A model generated the notes under the pieces. The model was not told the DNA's origin, made no database searches, and saw nothing but the letters and a program-made list of their open reading frames with translations. 64,000 nt of DNA from Streptomyces cellostaticus (lineage in GTDB: Bacteria; Actinomycetota; Actinomycetes; Streptomycetales; Streptomycetaceae): the NCBI RefSeq assembly GCF_001513965.1, contig NZ_KQ948043.1, positions 37,565 to 101,564 on the forward strand, written 5' to 3'. The stretch's first letter is position 1; every line of letters begins with the position of its first letter. Shown piece after piece: positions 8,476 through 16,378 of this stretch. A program made the position numbers and the translations under genes.

Positions 8476-11366
8476 CGGGTGCCTCCTCGGCGGGGTACGG
8501 GCGGGGCGGCGGAGCCGGGCGCGGCCCGGTCGGCCGTACGGGGGCGCGCCGGCCGGTACGTCTCGACGACGGACTCGACGGCACGGGCGGGCTGGTCCCG
8601 GCCGCCGAAGGCCGGCAGGGCCTCCTCCAGGACGACGCCCTGGGGATGGCGTGCCAGCCAGTTGCCCAGGCAGCGCAGGTGCAGGGCATTGCCCAGGTCG
8701 AGCGCCTGCGGCTTGGGCGCCCGCAGCCGCGCGACGAAGTCGTCGACCGCGCGCCCGGCCGGGGGCCGCGGAACCGGGTGAAGGAAGAGCTGTTCCGGCA
8801 GGTCGAGCAGGGCCCGCCAGCGGGCCACCGCGGCGGCCGGCACCTGCCGCTCCTCCGCGGCGAGGTCGGCGCGCAGCGCGTCGAGCACGCCCGGGCCGAG
8901 GTGCCAGCGGCGCCGGGCCAGCACCAGGTGGCGGTGGCGCAGTCGCGGTGTACGGATCATCTGACCGCCCGGCGCCGTCATGGCGTGCCGGGGCAACAGC
9001 GGACGGAAGTCCACCACCCCCGTGGGATGGTCGTTGAGGAACGGCCCGAGCCGCTGCGGCAGCATGATCGGGGCCAGGAAGCCCAGGTAGAGCACGTCCA
9101 GCAGGTCGCCGGTCGCTCGTACGCGGAACCGCAGTCGGTCGGTGGCCGGGTCGTGGACGAGATCGAGGTCGGCCTCGGCGAGGGCGGTCCGGCCGCGGTC
9201 GGGCCCGATCTCCTCGGCGAGCAACAGCGGGTGGAGGTTGGCGTTGAACCCGCCCACCGGCCGGACTTGGGCCGCCCGCTCGCCCGCGCCGAGGCCGCGC
9301 CGGACGCGCTCGCCGACCGTGGCCACGGCGCTCGCCGGCAAAGCGTCGAGGAAGCGGCTGGTGAACCGGCCCCAGCCGCCGTAGACGTGATTGACGCACA
9401 ACAGCCCGTTGTCGTGGTCGCGTTGGACGAAGTGGGAGTAGCTGAGCGGCCGGGCGGCCGTCCAGTCGGGCAGGCGGGCGGCCAGGGCGCGGACGGGGCC
9501 GGCCGGCAGGACGATCTCGGGAGCCGTGTCACCGGCCGCTCCTGCCGCCTTCCACGAAAGCGCGGCGAACTCCTCGCGAAGGTGGGCGAGTTCGACCAGT
9601 CCAGCCGGCAGTTCGGGGTCGTCGGACGGCCGGCCCACGAGGCGCCCGGATTCCTCCCAGGCGGCGGCGGTGTCGGCGCCGAAGTCCCACGGGTCGCGGC
9701 AGGCGCCGCCCTCCCCGTAGCGGGCGACGAAGCGGTCCCGGGCGACCTGGCTCATCACGTGTCCGAGGTCGAACAGCTCGGCCAGGGAGGTGAGTTCGGT
9801 GAGCGCGGCATGGTCGGCGGGGGTGAACGGGTCATACCCGGCGGGCCGGTCCTCGTAGGGCAGTCCCGTGGCCCGCTCGCCCGCACCCGGTGAGGCCGGC
9901 GGGCGGCGTGGGGCCAGGGAAACGGGGGCGACCGCGTCCTCGCTGAGGGCCGTCAGCGGGGCCGCGTCCGGCGGGACGGGTCGGCCGGTGTCGGCGAGCA
10001 GCTCGTGCCAACTGTCGGCCAGGGCGGCGAGCAGGGCGGGACGCTCGATGGCGGGGGTGGCCGCGAACCGCCGTGTGTCGTCGGCGAGTCGGGTGATCCG
10101 GTCCGCCAGGCCGGCGTCCGCGGGCCACTGGCGCAGCCAGTCGGCGAGCGCGAGGAGCGGGGCGGGGTGCTGCGGGTCGACGGGCTCCGCGGGCACGAGC
10201 AGCCCCGCATCGGCGAGCCGGTCCACGAAGTCCGCGACGGCGGCGTCGTCCGCCGTGCGGCCCAGGTCAGCCGCGAGCCGGGCGGTCAGCGTGCCGAGGA
10301 CGAGCGGGCCGCCGGCGAGGGCGGCGGCCAGCGTGTCCAGCGCCGGGCGGGCGGCCACCTCGACCTCGTCCTCGCGGCTGACCAGGTACCGGCCGCCGGC
10401 GAACAGCGCCTCGGCGCGGGCGAAGCGGGCCCGCCCGTCAGCCACCCGTGCGGTGCTCGTCATGCGGTGGGGGAGGGCGCGGCGGCGGCGCGGCTCGTCG
10501 AGCAGGGCCGCGGTGAGCGCGGCGACGAGCGTGCGGTTCTCCTTGACGACCGAGGTCAGCGGGGCGGTGGACCCGGGCTCGGGCTCCGGCGCGGAGGTGG
10601 CCGTGGCAGCCGCGCCGACGGCTGGCCCGGCCGCCCACCCAACGGCGGTGAACCACGACAGCGGACTGGTCTTCGTGCTCGCCCGCAGGGCGTGCCGCAG
10701 GACCGAGGCCTCCTCTTTGCGCGCCCGCCGACCAGCCTCGCCCCGGCCGGCCCTGCTGACCGCCCGCAGCAGGTCGGCGCTGGTCAGGGCGATGGCCCGG
10801 GCGAAGGCGGGGGAGCGACAGAGGTCGGCGAGCGCGGCGCGCTCGGCGGCCAGGGCGGGCGGGACGGCCGCGCCGAGCTCGTCGAGCAGCCGGGCGCGCA
10901 GCTCGCGCAGGGCGAGCCAGTCGGCGAGCCGCGGCACCCGGTCGGGAAGGGCGCCGAGTCGGCCCAGGAGGGCGGGGCGGGGCTCGCGGCCGTTGTGCAG
11001 GGCGCGGCGGAGCGGGAGGACCACCTGGCGGTGGAACTCCTCATCGTGACCGGCGCGCGCGGCGAAGAGGTCGTCGGACAGGGCGGCCCGCAGGGCGGCG
11101 TCCTGGGCGGCCAGGGCGGTGAGCCGGGCGAGCAGAGCCCGCACCTCGGTGGCGGGGGCGGTCTCGGCGGGGTACGGGAGCACGGTCGTACGGACGAGGG
11201 CGTACGGCGCGCTCCGTTCGTACGGGTCCGCCGGGTCGTAGGGGCCTGCCGGGTCGGCCTGGTCGCACAGGTCCGCCGGGTCGTGTGTCGCGGTCTGGCC
11301 GGACGGGTCGGCCCGGTCGGGCGGAGGCACGCGCGCCGGGGCTGTCGGCGGGGCGATGTGCGGCAT
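8472..11366 (-). CDS. lazB: tRNA-Glu-dependent glutamylating dehydratase subunit (LazB-like)
   Basis: A 964-residue Lant_dehydr_N family protein, the glutamylation half of a split LanB dehydratase. It is expected to transfer Glu from Glu-tRNA to core Ser residues before LazF eliminates it. The signature LRASTKTSPLSWFTAVGWA lies at about residue 240, matching the family's 'RTSPxSxFT' motif. Conserved late segments include YSHFVQRDHDNGLLCVNHVY and LGPFLNDHPTGVVDFRPLLP. I chose ATG 11366 (MPHIAPPTAP), preceded by CCGGGAGCCCCGTC with a plausible ribosome site. The open frame extends to 11555 without coding character. The first ~55 residues are rich in Pro/Asp and may be disordered. The stop overlaps lazC. 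Confidence 0.9.
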   Translation of the reverse strand: MPHIAPPTAPARVPPPDRADPSGQTATHDPADLCDQADPAGPYDPADPYERSAPYALVRTTVLPYPAETAPATEVRALLARLTALAAQDAALRAALSDDLFAARAGHDEEFHRQVVLPLRRALHNGREPRPALLGRLGALPDRVPRLADWLALRELRARLLDELGAAVPPALAAERAALADLCRSPAFARAIALTSADLLRAVSRAGRGEAGRRARKEEASVLRHALRASTKTSPLSWFTAVGWAAGPAVGAAATATSAPEPEPGSTAPLTSVVKENRTLVAALTAALLDEPRRRRALPHRMTSTARVADGRARFARAEALFAGGRYLVSREDEVEVAARPALDTLAAALAGGPLVLGTLTARLAADLGRTADDAAVADFVDRLADAGLLVPAEPVDPQHPAPLLALADWLRQWPADAGLADRITRLADDTRRFAATPAIERPALLAALADSWHELLADTGRPVPPDAAPLTALSEDAVAPVSLAPRRPPASPGAGERATGLPYEDRPAGYDPFTPADHAALTELTSLAELFDLGHVMSQVARDRFVARYGEGGACRDPWDFGADTAAAWEESGRLVGRPSDDPELPAGLVELAHLREEFAALSWKAAGAAGDTAPEIVLPAGPVRALAARLPDWTAARPLSYSHFVQRDHDNGLLCVNHVYGGWGRFTSRFLDALPASAVATVGERVRRGLGAGERAAQVRPVGGFNANLHPLLLAEEIGPDRGRTALAEADLDLVHDPATDRLRFRVRATGDLLDVLYLGFLAPIMLPQRLGPFLNDHPTGVVDFRPLLPRHAMTAPGGQMIRTPRLRHRHLVLARRRWHLGPGVLDALRADLAAEERQVPAAAVARWRALLDLPEQLFLHPVPRPPAGRAVDDFVARLRAPKPQALDLGNALHLRCLGNWLARHPQGVVLEEALPAFGGRDQPARAVESVVETYRPARPRTADRAAPGSAAPPVPRRGGTR

Positions 11367-11515
11367 GACGGGGCTCCCGGCGTACGGCTCGGAGGGCGGG
11401 CGGGATCGGCGGAAAGGGCGTGCATGCGCGGACCACTTCAGCGGACCGGGCGGGCATGCGGGCCGAGCACAATCGGCGGACCGCGTCGGGATCGGCAGGG
11501 TGGGCACGGGGGGTA

Positions 11516-11552
11516 CGGCCGGCCGGGCAGGACTGGACGAGCCGGCCGGCCG
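11516..11552. terminator. GC-rich hairpin between precursor genes and lazB
   Basis: CGGCCGGCCGG (11516-11526) and CCGGCCGGCCG (11542-11552) form an 11-bp perfect stem around a 15-nt loop. It lies after the decayed second precursor and about 150 nt before the lazB start. No U-tract follows on the minus strand. It could act as an attenuator or RNA-stabilising structure that keeps precursor message in excess over enzyme message, as is common in RiPP operons; this role is inference. Confidence 0.5.
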
Positions 11553-11567
11553 CACGGGAGCCCTGGC

Positions 11568-11781
11568 TCACCGAGCCTGGCAGGATGCGAGGCCGAGGGC
11601 GGACCAGTAGGGCAGGTCGGGCAACCCGGGCTGGGCGCACGAGGAGGAGCCGCACGAGCACGAGCTCGCTCCGCCTAGGCGCCCGTCTCGGGTAGCGCGA
11701 CGGTGTCCCTCAGAGCGGTGACGGTCAGTCGCCGAGGTCGAGGTCCTCGAGGGCGAGGAGGTCCTCGCGGTGGTCGGACAT
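11568..11781 (-). pseudogene. Decayed second thiopeptide precursor gene (lazA paralogue)
   Basis: ATG 11781, preceded by an AGAAAGG ribosome site, encodes MSDHREDLLALEDLDLGD and then hits TGA. Shifting one base back (-1) gives LTVTALRDTVALPETGA, which aligns with the lazA leader segment DLTVTSLRDTAALPENGA, and then TAG. A second shift in the same direction gives GGASSCSCGSSSCAQP, aligning with the lazA core, and continues to TGA at 11570-11568. At the first break, lazA has GACCTG where this copy has GACTG, a single missing C. Two one-base deletions thus explain the three frames. The core lacks the Gln of CSCQG. None of the three segments is expressed as one chain unless ribosomes shift frame, so I call it a pseudogene. 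It lies only 47 nt below the lazA stop. Confidence 0.85.
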
Positions 11782-11828
11782 GTGGAGCCTTTCTGGTGGG
11801 AAGGGCGGTGTTCGTGGCGGGCGCGGCG

Positions 11829-12032
11829 TCAGAGGACGACGGGCGTGGTGACCTGCGGCTGCGCACACGACGACGAGCCCTGGCACGAGCAGGAGCCCCA
11901 CGAGGCGCCGTTCTCGGGCAGTGCGGCGGTGTCGCGCAGCGAGGTCACGGTCAGGTCGGTGAGGTCCAGGTCCGTGTCCAGGGCGAGGTCCTGGAGCTCC
12001 AGGGCGTCCTGCTGGTTCGGGGTACGGGACAT
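11829..12032 (-). CDS. lazA: Lactazole-like thiopeptide precursor peptide (LazA-like)
   Basis: A 67-residue precursor. Residues 1-43 are the leader, acidic and Leu-rich (LELQDLALDTDLDLTDL, then TVTSLRDTAALPENGA). Residues 44-67 are the core: SWGSCSCQGSSSCAQPQ followed by the tail VTTPVVL. From memory, the lactazole A core reads SWGSCSCQASSSCAQPQ plus Asp-Met, so this one differs by Ala9 to Gly and a longer tail. By analogy, Ser1 and Ser12 would form the pyridine, Cys5, Cys7 and Cys13 thiazoles, and Ser11 an oxazole. ATG 12032 is preceded by GAAGGAG at ideal spacing; the upstream open frame has no ribosome site. It is the first gene of the operon. Confidence 0.95.
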   Translation of the reverse strand: MSRTPNQQDALELQDLALDTDLDLTDLTVTSLRDTAALPENGASWGSCSCQGSSSCAQPQVTTPVVL

Positions 12033-12546
12033 GACGAACTCCTTCAGAGGAAGGTGGAAATCGGAACGCGCCGATGGGATGGCGGCGCGGACATGCCGAA
12101 AGACGGGCATGTAAGGATTCCGCTCGAAGCTGGAAAAAAGGTCCGAACGGTCGTTCGTCGTACAGCAGCGAGTCTGGGTCCCGGGACAGGCCGACAGCAA
12201 GGCCAATCTGTACATTGGCCTGTTGTTTTCATCCGGTTCAGTGCGTCTTGGCGCATCGCGGCGCGGTGGTGCAGCTCCAGTTGGACTGATGAACAGTGAA
12301 GACAGCGTGGAGTTGTGTGCCCTTTGTGAGGCGGATCTTCCCTGATTGCCCACAAGTTGGCCGGAGCCCCGGCAGAGGGACGTCAGGCCTCCGTCAGCGG
12401 GGTGTCAGCGCCTCCGGGCGCCCTCGTGCGGGTCCGGTGCCCGGAGGTGACGTACGTCGCATCCATGAGGGATCACTATTGGTCAACTTTCGTTGCGGGG
12501 GAGGGGCCCGGAGCCGTCCGGGGCGGCTGCACGGTCGCCCTTGGGC
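12033..12546. promoter_or_regulatory. Upstream region of the thiopeptide operon
   Basis: About 510 nt without a supportable gene separate lazA from the small DUF4190-like gene. This divergent region must hold the lazA promoter, because no transcription can enter from a same-strand neighbour. I could not assign -10/-35 boxes with confidence. No regulator gene lies next to it; the nearest is the XRE-type gene at 14.8 kb. Confidence 0.4.
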
Positions 12547-12846
12547 ATGGGCGGCCGGCCCGAGGTGACGTACTCGGCGGCCATCCTGAGCCTGCTGATC
12601 GTCCGTGGGCTGGTCGCCGTCATCTCCGGGCACATCGGGCGCCGCCGCGCCAAGAGGCATGGCGTAGAGGGCTGTTGGCCTTCCCTGGCAGCCATCATCG
12701 TTGGCCGGCTGTGCATCCTGTACGCGGCCCTGGTCAACTTCGTCATCATGGGGCTGATCGCAGCCCTGGCGGTGCTGGTCGACTCGGCGGACTTACCGGC
12801 AGACCCTTTCAAGAGCGCTGTCGTCGCGCCCGATCGCCGACGGTAG
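12547..12846 (+). CDS. Small DUF4190-like membrane protein
   Basis: A 99-residue protein with two hydrophobic segments, around residues 9-26 (YSAAILSLLIVRGLVAVISG) and 46-76. Between them is GHIGRRRAKR, which matches the 'GHiAlrqIkrtg' loop between the two helices of DUF4190 proteins. The second helix is a weak match (LAAIIVGRLCIL), and the usual Gly-rich 'GRGLAIAGL' is altered, so it may be a degenerate or divergent copy. Start ATG 12547 is chosen because the upstream in-frame sequence is not hydrophobic or conserved-looking. Function of the family is unknown. It transcribes away from the thiopeptide operon. Confidence 0.45.
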   Translation: MGGRPEVTYSAAILSLLIVRGLVAVISGHIGRRRAKRHGVEGCWPSLAAIIVGRLCILYAALVNFVIMGLIAALAVLVDSADLPADPFKSAVVAPDRRR

Positions 12847-12915
12847 CTGGAGGGGTCGGCCCGTGCCCCAGACCGGGTGGGCCTGGGGCACGGGGCGCGG
12901 GGCCGGGGAGGCGGC

Positions 12916-13887
12916 TCAGCTGACGCGGTGCGCGCGCCGCATGCGGCGGACGCCGAAGCAGGCGCCGAGCAAGGCGGCGACGGCCGTGGCGGCGGCGCCC
13001 GCGGTGACAGCTACCCCGGCGGTCGCCCCGGTCGCCCCGGTTGCCGTGGTCTCCGCGGGTGCGGCGGACGCGTGCGGGGGCGCGGCCGTACCGCCGTAAC
13101 CGCCTCCCTCGCCCGCCCGGTCGTAGCCGGACCCCGGGAGCTTGCCGCTGTACTTCGCATGTACGAGGCGCTGGTAGGCGGCCAGGGGCACTCCGCCCCT
13201 CCCCACGGCGCGCCGCGCGTCGGGGTCGAGCGGCAGCACACGGCCGTTGCGCATCACGTACCAGGCGTCGATCTGCGGTTCCCGGAAGACGGTTCCGAGG
13301 CCGTGCGCCTCGCTGACATAGTCGGTCTCGTCACCGCCGGTCGCTATGTTGACGACCTTCCACCCCTTCGCCGTCCGTACGGTCCACACCGAGGCGACCT
13401 GGCCGTCCGCGGAGACCGCCTTGCTCGCGACGAACTGCGGGTCGGCAACTGGTGCGCCCGGGCGTCCGGCGACGAACCCCGGGTCGAGGAAGTAGATGGT
13501 TGCCGACGGCCCGACCAGGTGCGGCCGGGCCGTGCTCTGCGTGATCGCGCCATCGCGGGCGAAGAAGCGCGAGAGGGTGAGGAGGGTCGCCGGGGTTGAC
13601 GCCGCCTCGCGCGCCTGAACGGTGTCGGCGGCGGTGAAGGGCGCGGGGAAGTCACCGGCGGCCGCCGCGTGGGCGGTTGCGGGGGCGAGTGCGCCGAGGG
13701 CCGCGGTGGCGGCGAGCACGACGACCGCCGCGCTCTTGCGGACGACCTTGCGGCCGGCGGGCGCGTGCCGGTTCGGTGTGCGGCGCTTCGGTGACGCCGG
13801 GGTTGGTGACGTGCCGCCCGATGGCGTCTGGGTCGGTGTGGTCTGGGTCGGTGTGGTCTGGATCGGTGACGTGCGGATCGGGGTCAT
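12916..13887 (-). CDS. Secreted, C-terminally membrane-anchored protein of unknown function
   Basis: A 323-residue protein with a Thr/Pro-rich N-terminus, a hydrophobic signal segment (VVVLAATAALGALAPATAHA, about residues 53-73), a globular region and a C-terminal helix (VAVTAGAAATAVAALLGACF). The last helix is followed by RRMRRAHRVS, a topology like a wall- or membrane-anchored surface protein. There is no LPxTG; a Gly-rich spacer (GEGGGYGG) precedes the anchor. It starts 4 nt after the stop of the secreted cysteine peptidase gene and is clearly co-transcribed with it. It could be a substrate, inhibitor or surface tether for that peptidase; this is inference. I do not recognise the globular domain (SRFFARDGAITQSTARPHLV). 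Confidence 0.75.
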   Translation of the reverse strand: MTPIRTSPIQTTPTQTTPTQTPSGGTSPTPASPKRRTPNRHAPAGRKVVRKSAAVVVLAATAALGALAPATAHAAAAGDFPAPFTAADTVQAREAASTPATLLTLSRFFARDGAITQSTARPHLVGPSATIYFLDPGFVAGRPGAPVADPQFVASKAVSADGQVASVWTVRTAKGWKVVNIATGGDETDYVSEAHGLGTVFREPQIDAWYVMRNGRVLPLDPDARRAVGRGGVPLAAYQRLVHAKYSGKLPGSGYDRAGEGGGYGGTAAPPHASAAPAETTATGATGATAGVAVTAGAAATAVAALLGACFGVRRMRRAHRVS

Positions 13888-13891
13888 GGGG

Positions 13892-14518
13892 TCACGCTCC
13901 GATCCCGTAGAGCGAGTGGGTCCACGTGAACGAGTTGTTGCTCACGTAGTAGTCGTAATCCCCCCAGTTGTAGCGGTAGTTGGAGGGCCATGGGTCGCCC
14001 CAGTAGACTTGGGTGCCCGAGGTGTCGTAGCCGTACAGCACATGCATGTGCCCGCCCCCGGAGCTCCACTGGATGCGCGTCTCGATGGGGCGGTCGGCGT
14101 CGATCTCCTTCTGCACGGTGCTGTAGCGCAGATAACCCCTCACGTACGTACCGGGGTTGATGCCCATCCAGTCGAGGGCGTTCTGCACGTCGCCCAACGC
14201 CGCCTGCCAGTTGCCGCAGGTGCTGCCCTGGGGCCGGTTGAAAGCGGCGTCGCAGAACTGGTTCTGGGTGTAGTCGCGCCCGAACCAGGACGCGATGGTG
14301 TTGCCGCTCGCTGCCCAGCACCAGTTGCTGTTCTGCTGCGCCTGCATGGTGATGTTGAGGCGCTTGGCGGCGGGAACGGCGGGGTGAGCGGCGGCGTGCG
14401 GAGCGGAATGCGGAGCTGCGTGAGCGGTGGCCGTTGGCACGAGGGCGGGCGTCAGGACGGCGACGGCCACGAGGACCGCTGATGCCAGCCGTCTACGCCC
14501 CTGGGTGCTAGTGGACAT
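13892..14518 (-). CDS. Secreted papain-like cysteine peptidase (C70/AvrRpt2-type)
   Basis: A 208-residue exported protein with a signal peptide (residues 1-35, ending AHAAP) and a compact papain-like domain. Cys67 sits in QQNSNWCWAASGNTIASWFG, the family's nucleophile motif. A His in GGGHMHVLYGYD (157 or 159) and Asp175 in VYWGDPWPS complete a probable catalytic set. Two further cysteines (89, 101) may form a disulphide. I chose ATG 14518 (MSTSTQGRRRL) because it begins directly before the signal peptide; an upstream extension is Arg/Cys-rich noise. It is transcribed with the anchored protein downstream and divergently from an XRE-type regulator. The substrate is unknown. Confidence 0.85.
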   Translation of the reverse strand: MSTSTQGRRRLASAVLVAVAVLTPALVPTATAHAAPHSAPHAAAHPAVPAAKRLNITMQAQQNSNWCWAASGNTIASWFGRDYTQNQFCDAAFNRPQGSTCGNWQAALGDVQNALDWMGINPGTYVRGYLRYSTVQKEIDADRPIETRIQWSSGGGHMHVLYGYDTSGTQVYWGDPWPSNYRYNWGDYDYYVSNNSFTWTHSLYGIGA

Positions 14519-14717
14519 GGCGTTCCTCCCGGTCAGGGTGGGGGTGGAGGAGCGCGTCCGGACGCTGCGACAGCAGCATCGATCTCTTGTCGGGTCTCGG
14601 TCAACGAAGTTATCCACAGGGCTGGCGGCGAAGTGAACTCCACCCGTACGGTTGTGAACGCCACAGCAGGTACCAGCAGGTGGCAGCGCAAGTGACGCCC
14701 CGTTCTCGGACGGGGAA

Positions 14718-14729
14718 GTGAACGTTCAC
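14718..14729. promoter_or_regulatory. Palindromic operator candidate GTGAACGTTCAC
   Basis: A perfect 12-bp palindrome in the 253-nt divergent region between the peptidase and the XRE-type regulator. The half-site GTGAAC recurs at 14633-14638 and 14654-14659 in the same region, twice preceded by AA. Its place suggests an autoregulatory operator for the adjacent regulator; this is inference. Confidence 0.45.
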
Positions 14730-14771
14730 AGGTAAACAATCAGAGGGGGGTGGGGGGAGGGGAGGGGCCCA

Positions 14772-15755
14772 ATGTCTGCACACAATGCCGATCGCCGTGC
14801 CACCCCGCGCCCCGGTGACCCAGCCATCGGCTCGTCCCGCCGCTCCACCCCCGAGGCCGAACTCGCCGAAGCCCTGCGCACCGGCCCGTTCTCCGCCGCG
14901 CTCCGGGCTGCGCTTGCCGCACGCGGCCTGGCTCTGCATCGCGTGCAGCACCGGCTCGCCCAGCGCGGCATACGTGTCGGTGTGACCAGCCTCAGCTACT
15001 GGCAGCGCGGTGTGCGGCGGCCCGAGCGGCCCGAGTCGCTTCGTGCCGTCGCCGCGCTCGAGGAGGTGCTGGAGCTTCCCCCGCACGCCCTCACCCGCCT
15101 GATAGGCCCACGTGCCACGAGCGGCCATCCCGCGGCCCGCCCGTATCGCACCCTCCTCGAACCCGCCGCCGCGGTCGAATCGCTGCTGGCGAGTCTGGCG
15201 GCACCGGCGGACGGCGGGCTGCACACCGTGATCCACTACGAGCACGTTCACATCGGTGCCCATCGAGAGCTCGCCGCCCGCGACTCGCAACACGTCGTAC
15301 GGGCCCACCGCGATGGCGTCGACCGCTATCTCGCCATCTATCACGGCGACCCGGGCTGCGACACGGAACGGGTACGGGTATGCAGTCTCGGCAACTGCCG
15401 GGTCGGGCGGATCCGCCGTCACGGCGCTTCGGGGGTGATTGTTGTCGAGCTGCTCTTCGACGGGCGGTTAAGAGTCGGGGAGACCGCCGTCCTGGGGTAC
15501 CGCTTCGAGGACGGAACCGGCGCGCCCAGCCATGAGTACGTTCGTGGCTTCACCTACGGCGGCGGGCAGTATGTCCTCCAGGTCGGCTTCGACCGCGCTG
15601 TCCTGCCCGTCCACTGCCGTCGCTTCGCCCGTCCCTCGGCGACCGCCCCTCGCGAGGCGGTCGCCGATCTGACACTGAACGCTCACGGCTCGGTCCACCT
15701 CCTGGAGCAGCAGATACGGCCGGGTGTCCTCGGCATCACATGGGAGTGGGACTGA
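14772..15755 (+). CDS. XRE/HTH-type transcriptional regulator
   Basis: A 327-residue protein with an N-terminal helix-turn-helix region (about residues 40-100: FSAALRAALAARGLALHRVQ, then SLSYWQRGVRRPERPESLRA). This is the layout of a lambda-repressor-like domain. A larger beta-rich C-terminal domain follows (ADGGLHTVIHYEHVHIGAHR), which may sense a ligand. ATG 14772 is preceded by a strong purine-rich GGAGGGG site. Several Streptomyces proteins of this length and layout are annotated only as XRE-family regulators. It diverges from the secreted cysteine peptidase pair and is the obvious candidate to control it. Confidence 0.72.
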   Translation: MSAHNADRRATPRPGDPAIGSSRRSTPEAELAEALRTGPFSAALRAALAARGLALHRVQHRLAQRGIRVGVTSLSYWQRGVRRPERPESLRAVAALEEVLELPPHALTRLIGPRATSGHPAARPYRTLLEPAAAVESLLASLAAPADGGLHTVIHYEHVHIGAHRELAARDSQHVVRAHRDGVDRYLAIYHGDPGCDTERVRVCSLGNCRVGRIRRHGASGVIVVELLFDGRLRVGETAVLGYRFEDGTGAPSHEYVRGFTYGGGQYVLQVGFDRAVLPVHCRRFARPSATAPREAVADLTLNAHGSVHLLEQQIRPGVLGITWEWD

Positions 15756-16066
15756 CACCGTGTCCTATGTGGTGAGTTCGAGCAGACGTGGCGGTGGCGA
15801 GCAGTTCCGTGCTGCCGGGGTCCGCGTGGCTGTTCGACGAGCCAGACTCCGGCCCGGGACCGGGCGGATCATGCCGGAATCGCGGGGTCTGGCACGTACT
15901 CCCCCACTGCCTTAAGGGCGTGGGGGGACCCCCAGCGGCGTTGTCGTCGGTTGCCGACTCCCTCACGCTCGGCTGCGCTCGCGCGGGGGCACCCTCCATG
16001 CCCCCGCTCACCAGTGTGCTGATGAGGCACCGTTGCCTGGAGCCGGCCTGATCCGCCGGACAGGCC
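15756..16066. other. Intergenic region with palindromic G/C-run elements
   Basis: No gene is supported in these ~310 nt. It holds an 8-bp stem made of TCCCCCAC (near 15899) and GTGGGGGA (near 15920), and a second G-run/C-run block (GCGGGGGC to GCCCCCGC, near 15990-16010). Such elements are common between converging Streptomyces genes and may serve as bidirectional terminators. Confidence 0.45.
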
Positions 16067-16378
16067 CTAGCCGGGTGGCCAGGCGACCACGCTGAGATTC
16101 GCCGCATCGGGATCCACGTCCAGGCACCGCAACGTGAGCTGCTTGCCACGCTCCCGAGGTGTCCAGCCATGGTGAAGCAACGCCTGACGGATGGCAGCCG
16201 CGACCAATCCCGGTGCGATCACCACTCCGTGCTCGACCCACGTCACCATGCGCTGCCCGTCCGCTTCTCCGTGCACGACGACGATGGCCAGACCGGGCTC
16301 GTCGTTGGGCGCGACCACCCAGCGATAGCTGTCCCCGTCCACAACAATCATCCGCGTGCCCTTTTTCGCTATGCTCAT
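16067..16378 (-). CDS. Conserved hypothetical protein (103 aa)
   Basis: A small acidic-neutral protein beginning MSIAKKGTRMIVVDGDSYRW. Recognisable is the pattern 'IVVDGxxYRW-V' followed by GQRMVTWVEHGVVIAPGLVA and a C-terminal WTPRERGKQLTLRCLD. I recall similar short hypothetical proteins in actinobacteria, with no known function. There are no membrane or signal segments. Start choice is uncertain: ATG 16378 has a weak ribosome site, while ATG 16351 (MIVVDG) follows AAGGG. The gene runs convergent to the XRE-type regulator and stands alone. Confidence 0.6.
   Translation of the reverse strand: MSIAKKGTRMIVVDGDSYRWVVAPNDEPGLAIVVVHGEADGQRMVTWVEHGVVIAPGLVAAAIRQALLHHGWTPRERGKQLTLRCLDVDPDAANLSVVAWPPG

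Noticed and set aside
1394..12032. Lanthipeptide cluster
   Set aside because: LanB-like domains are present, but there is no LanC. YcaO, SagB-type and stand-alone LanB-C proteins together with the Ser/Cys core define a thiopeptide.
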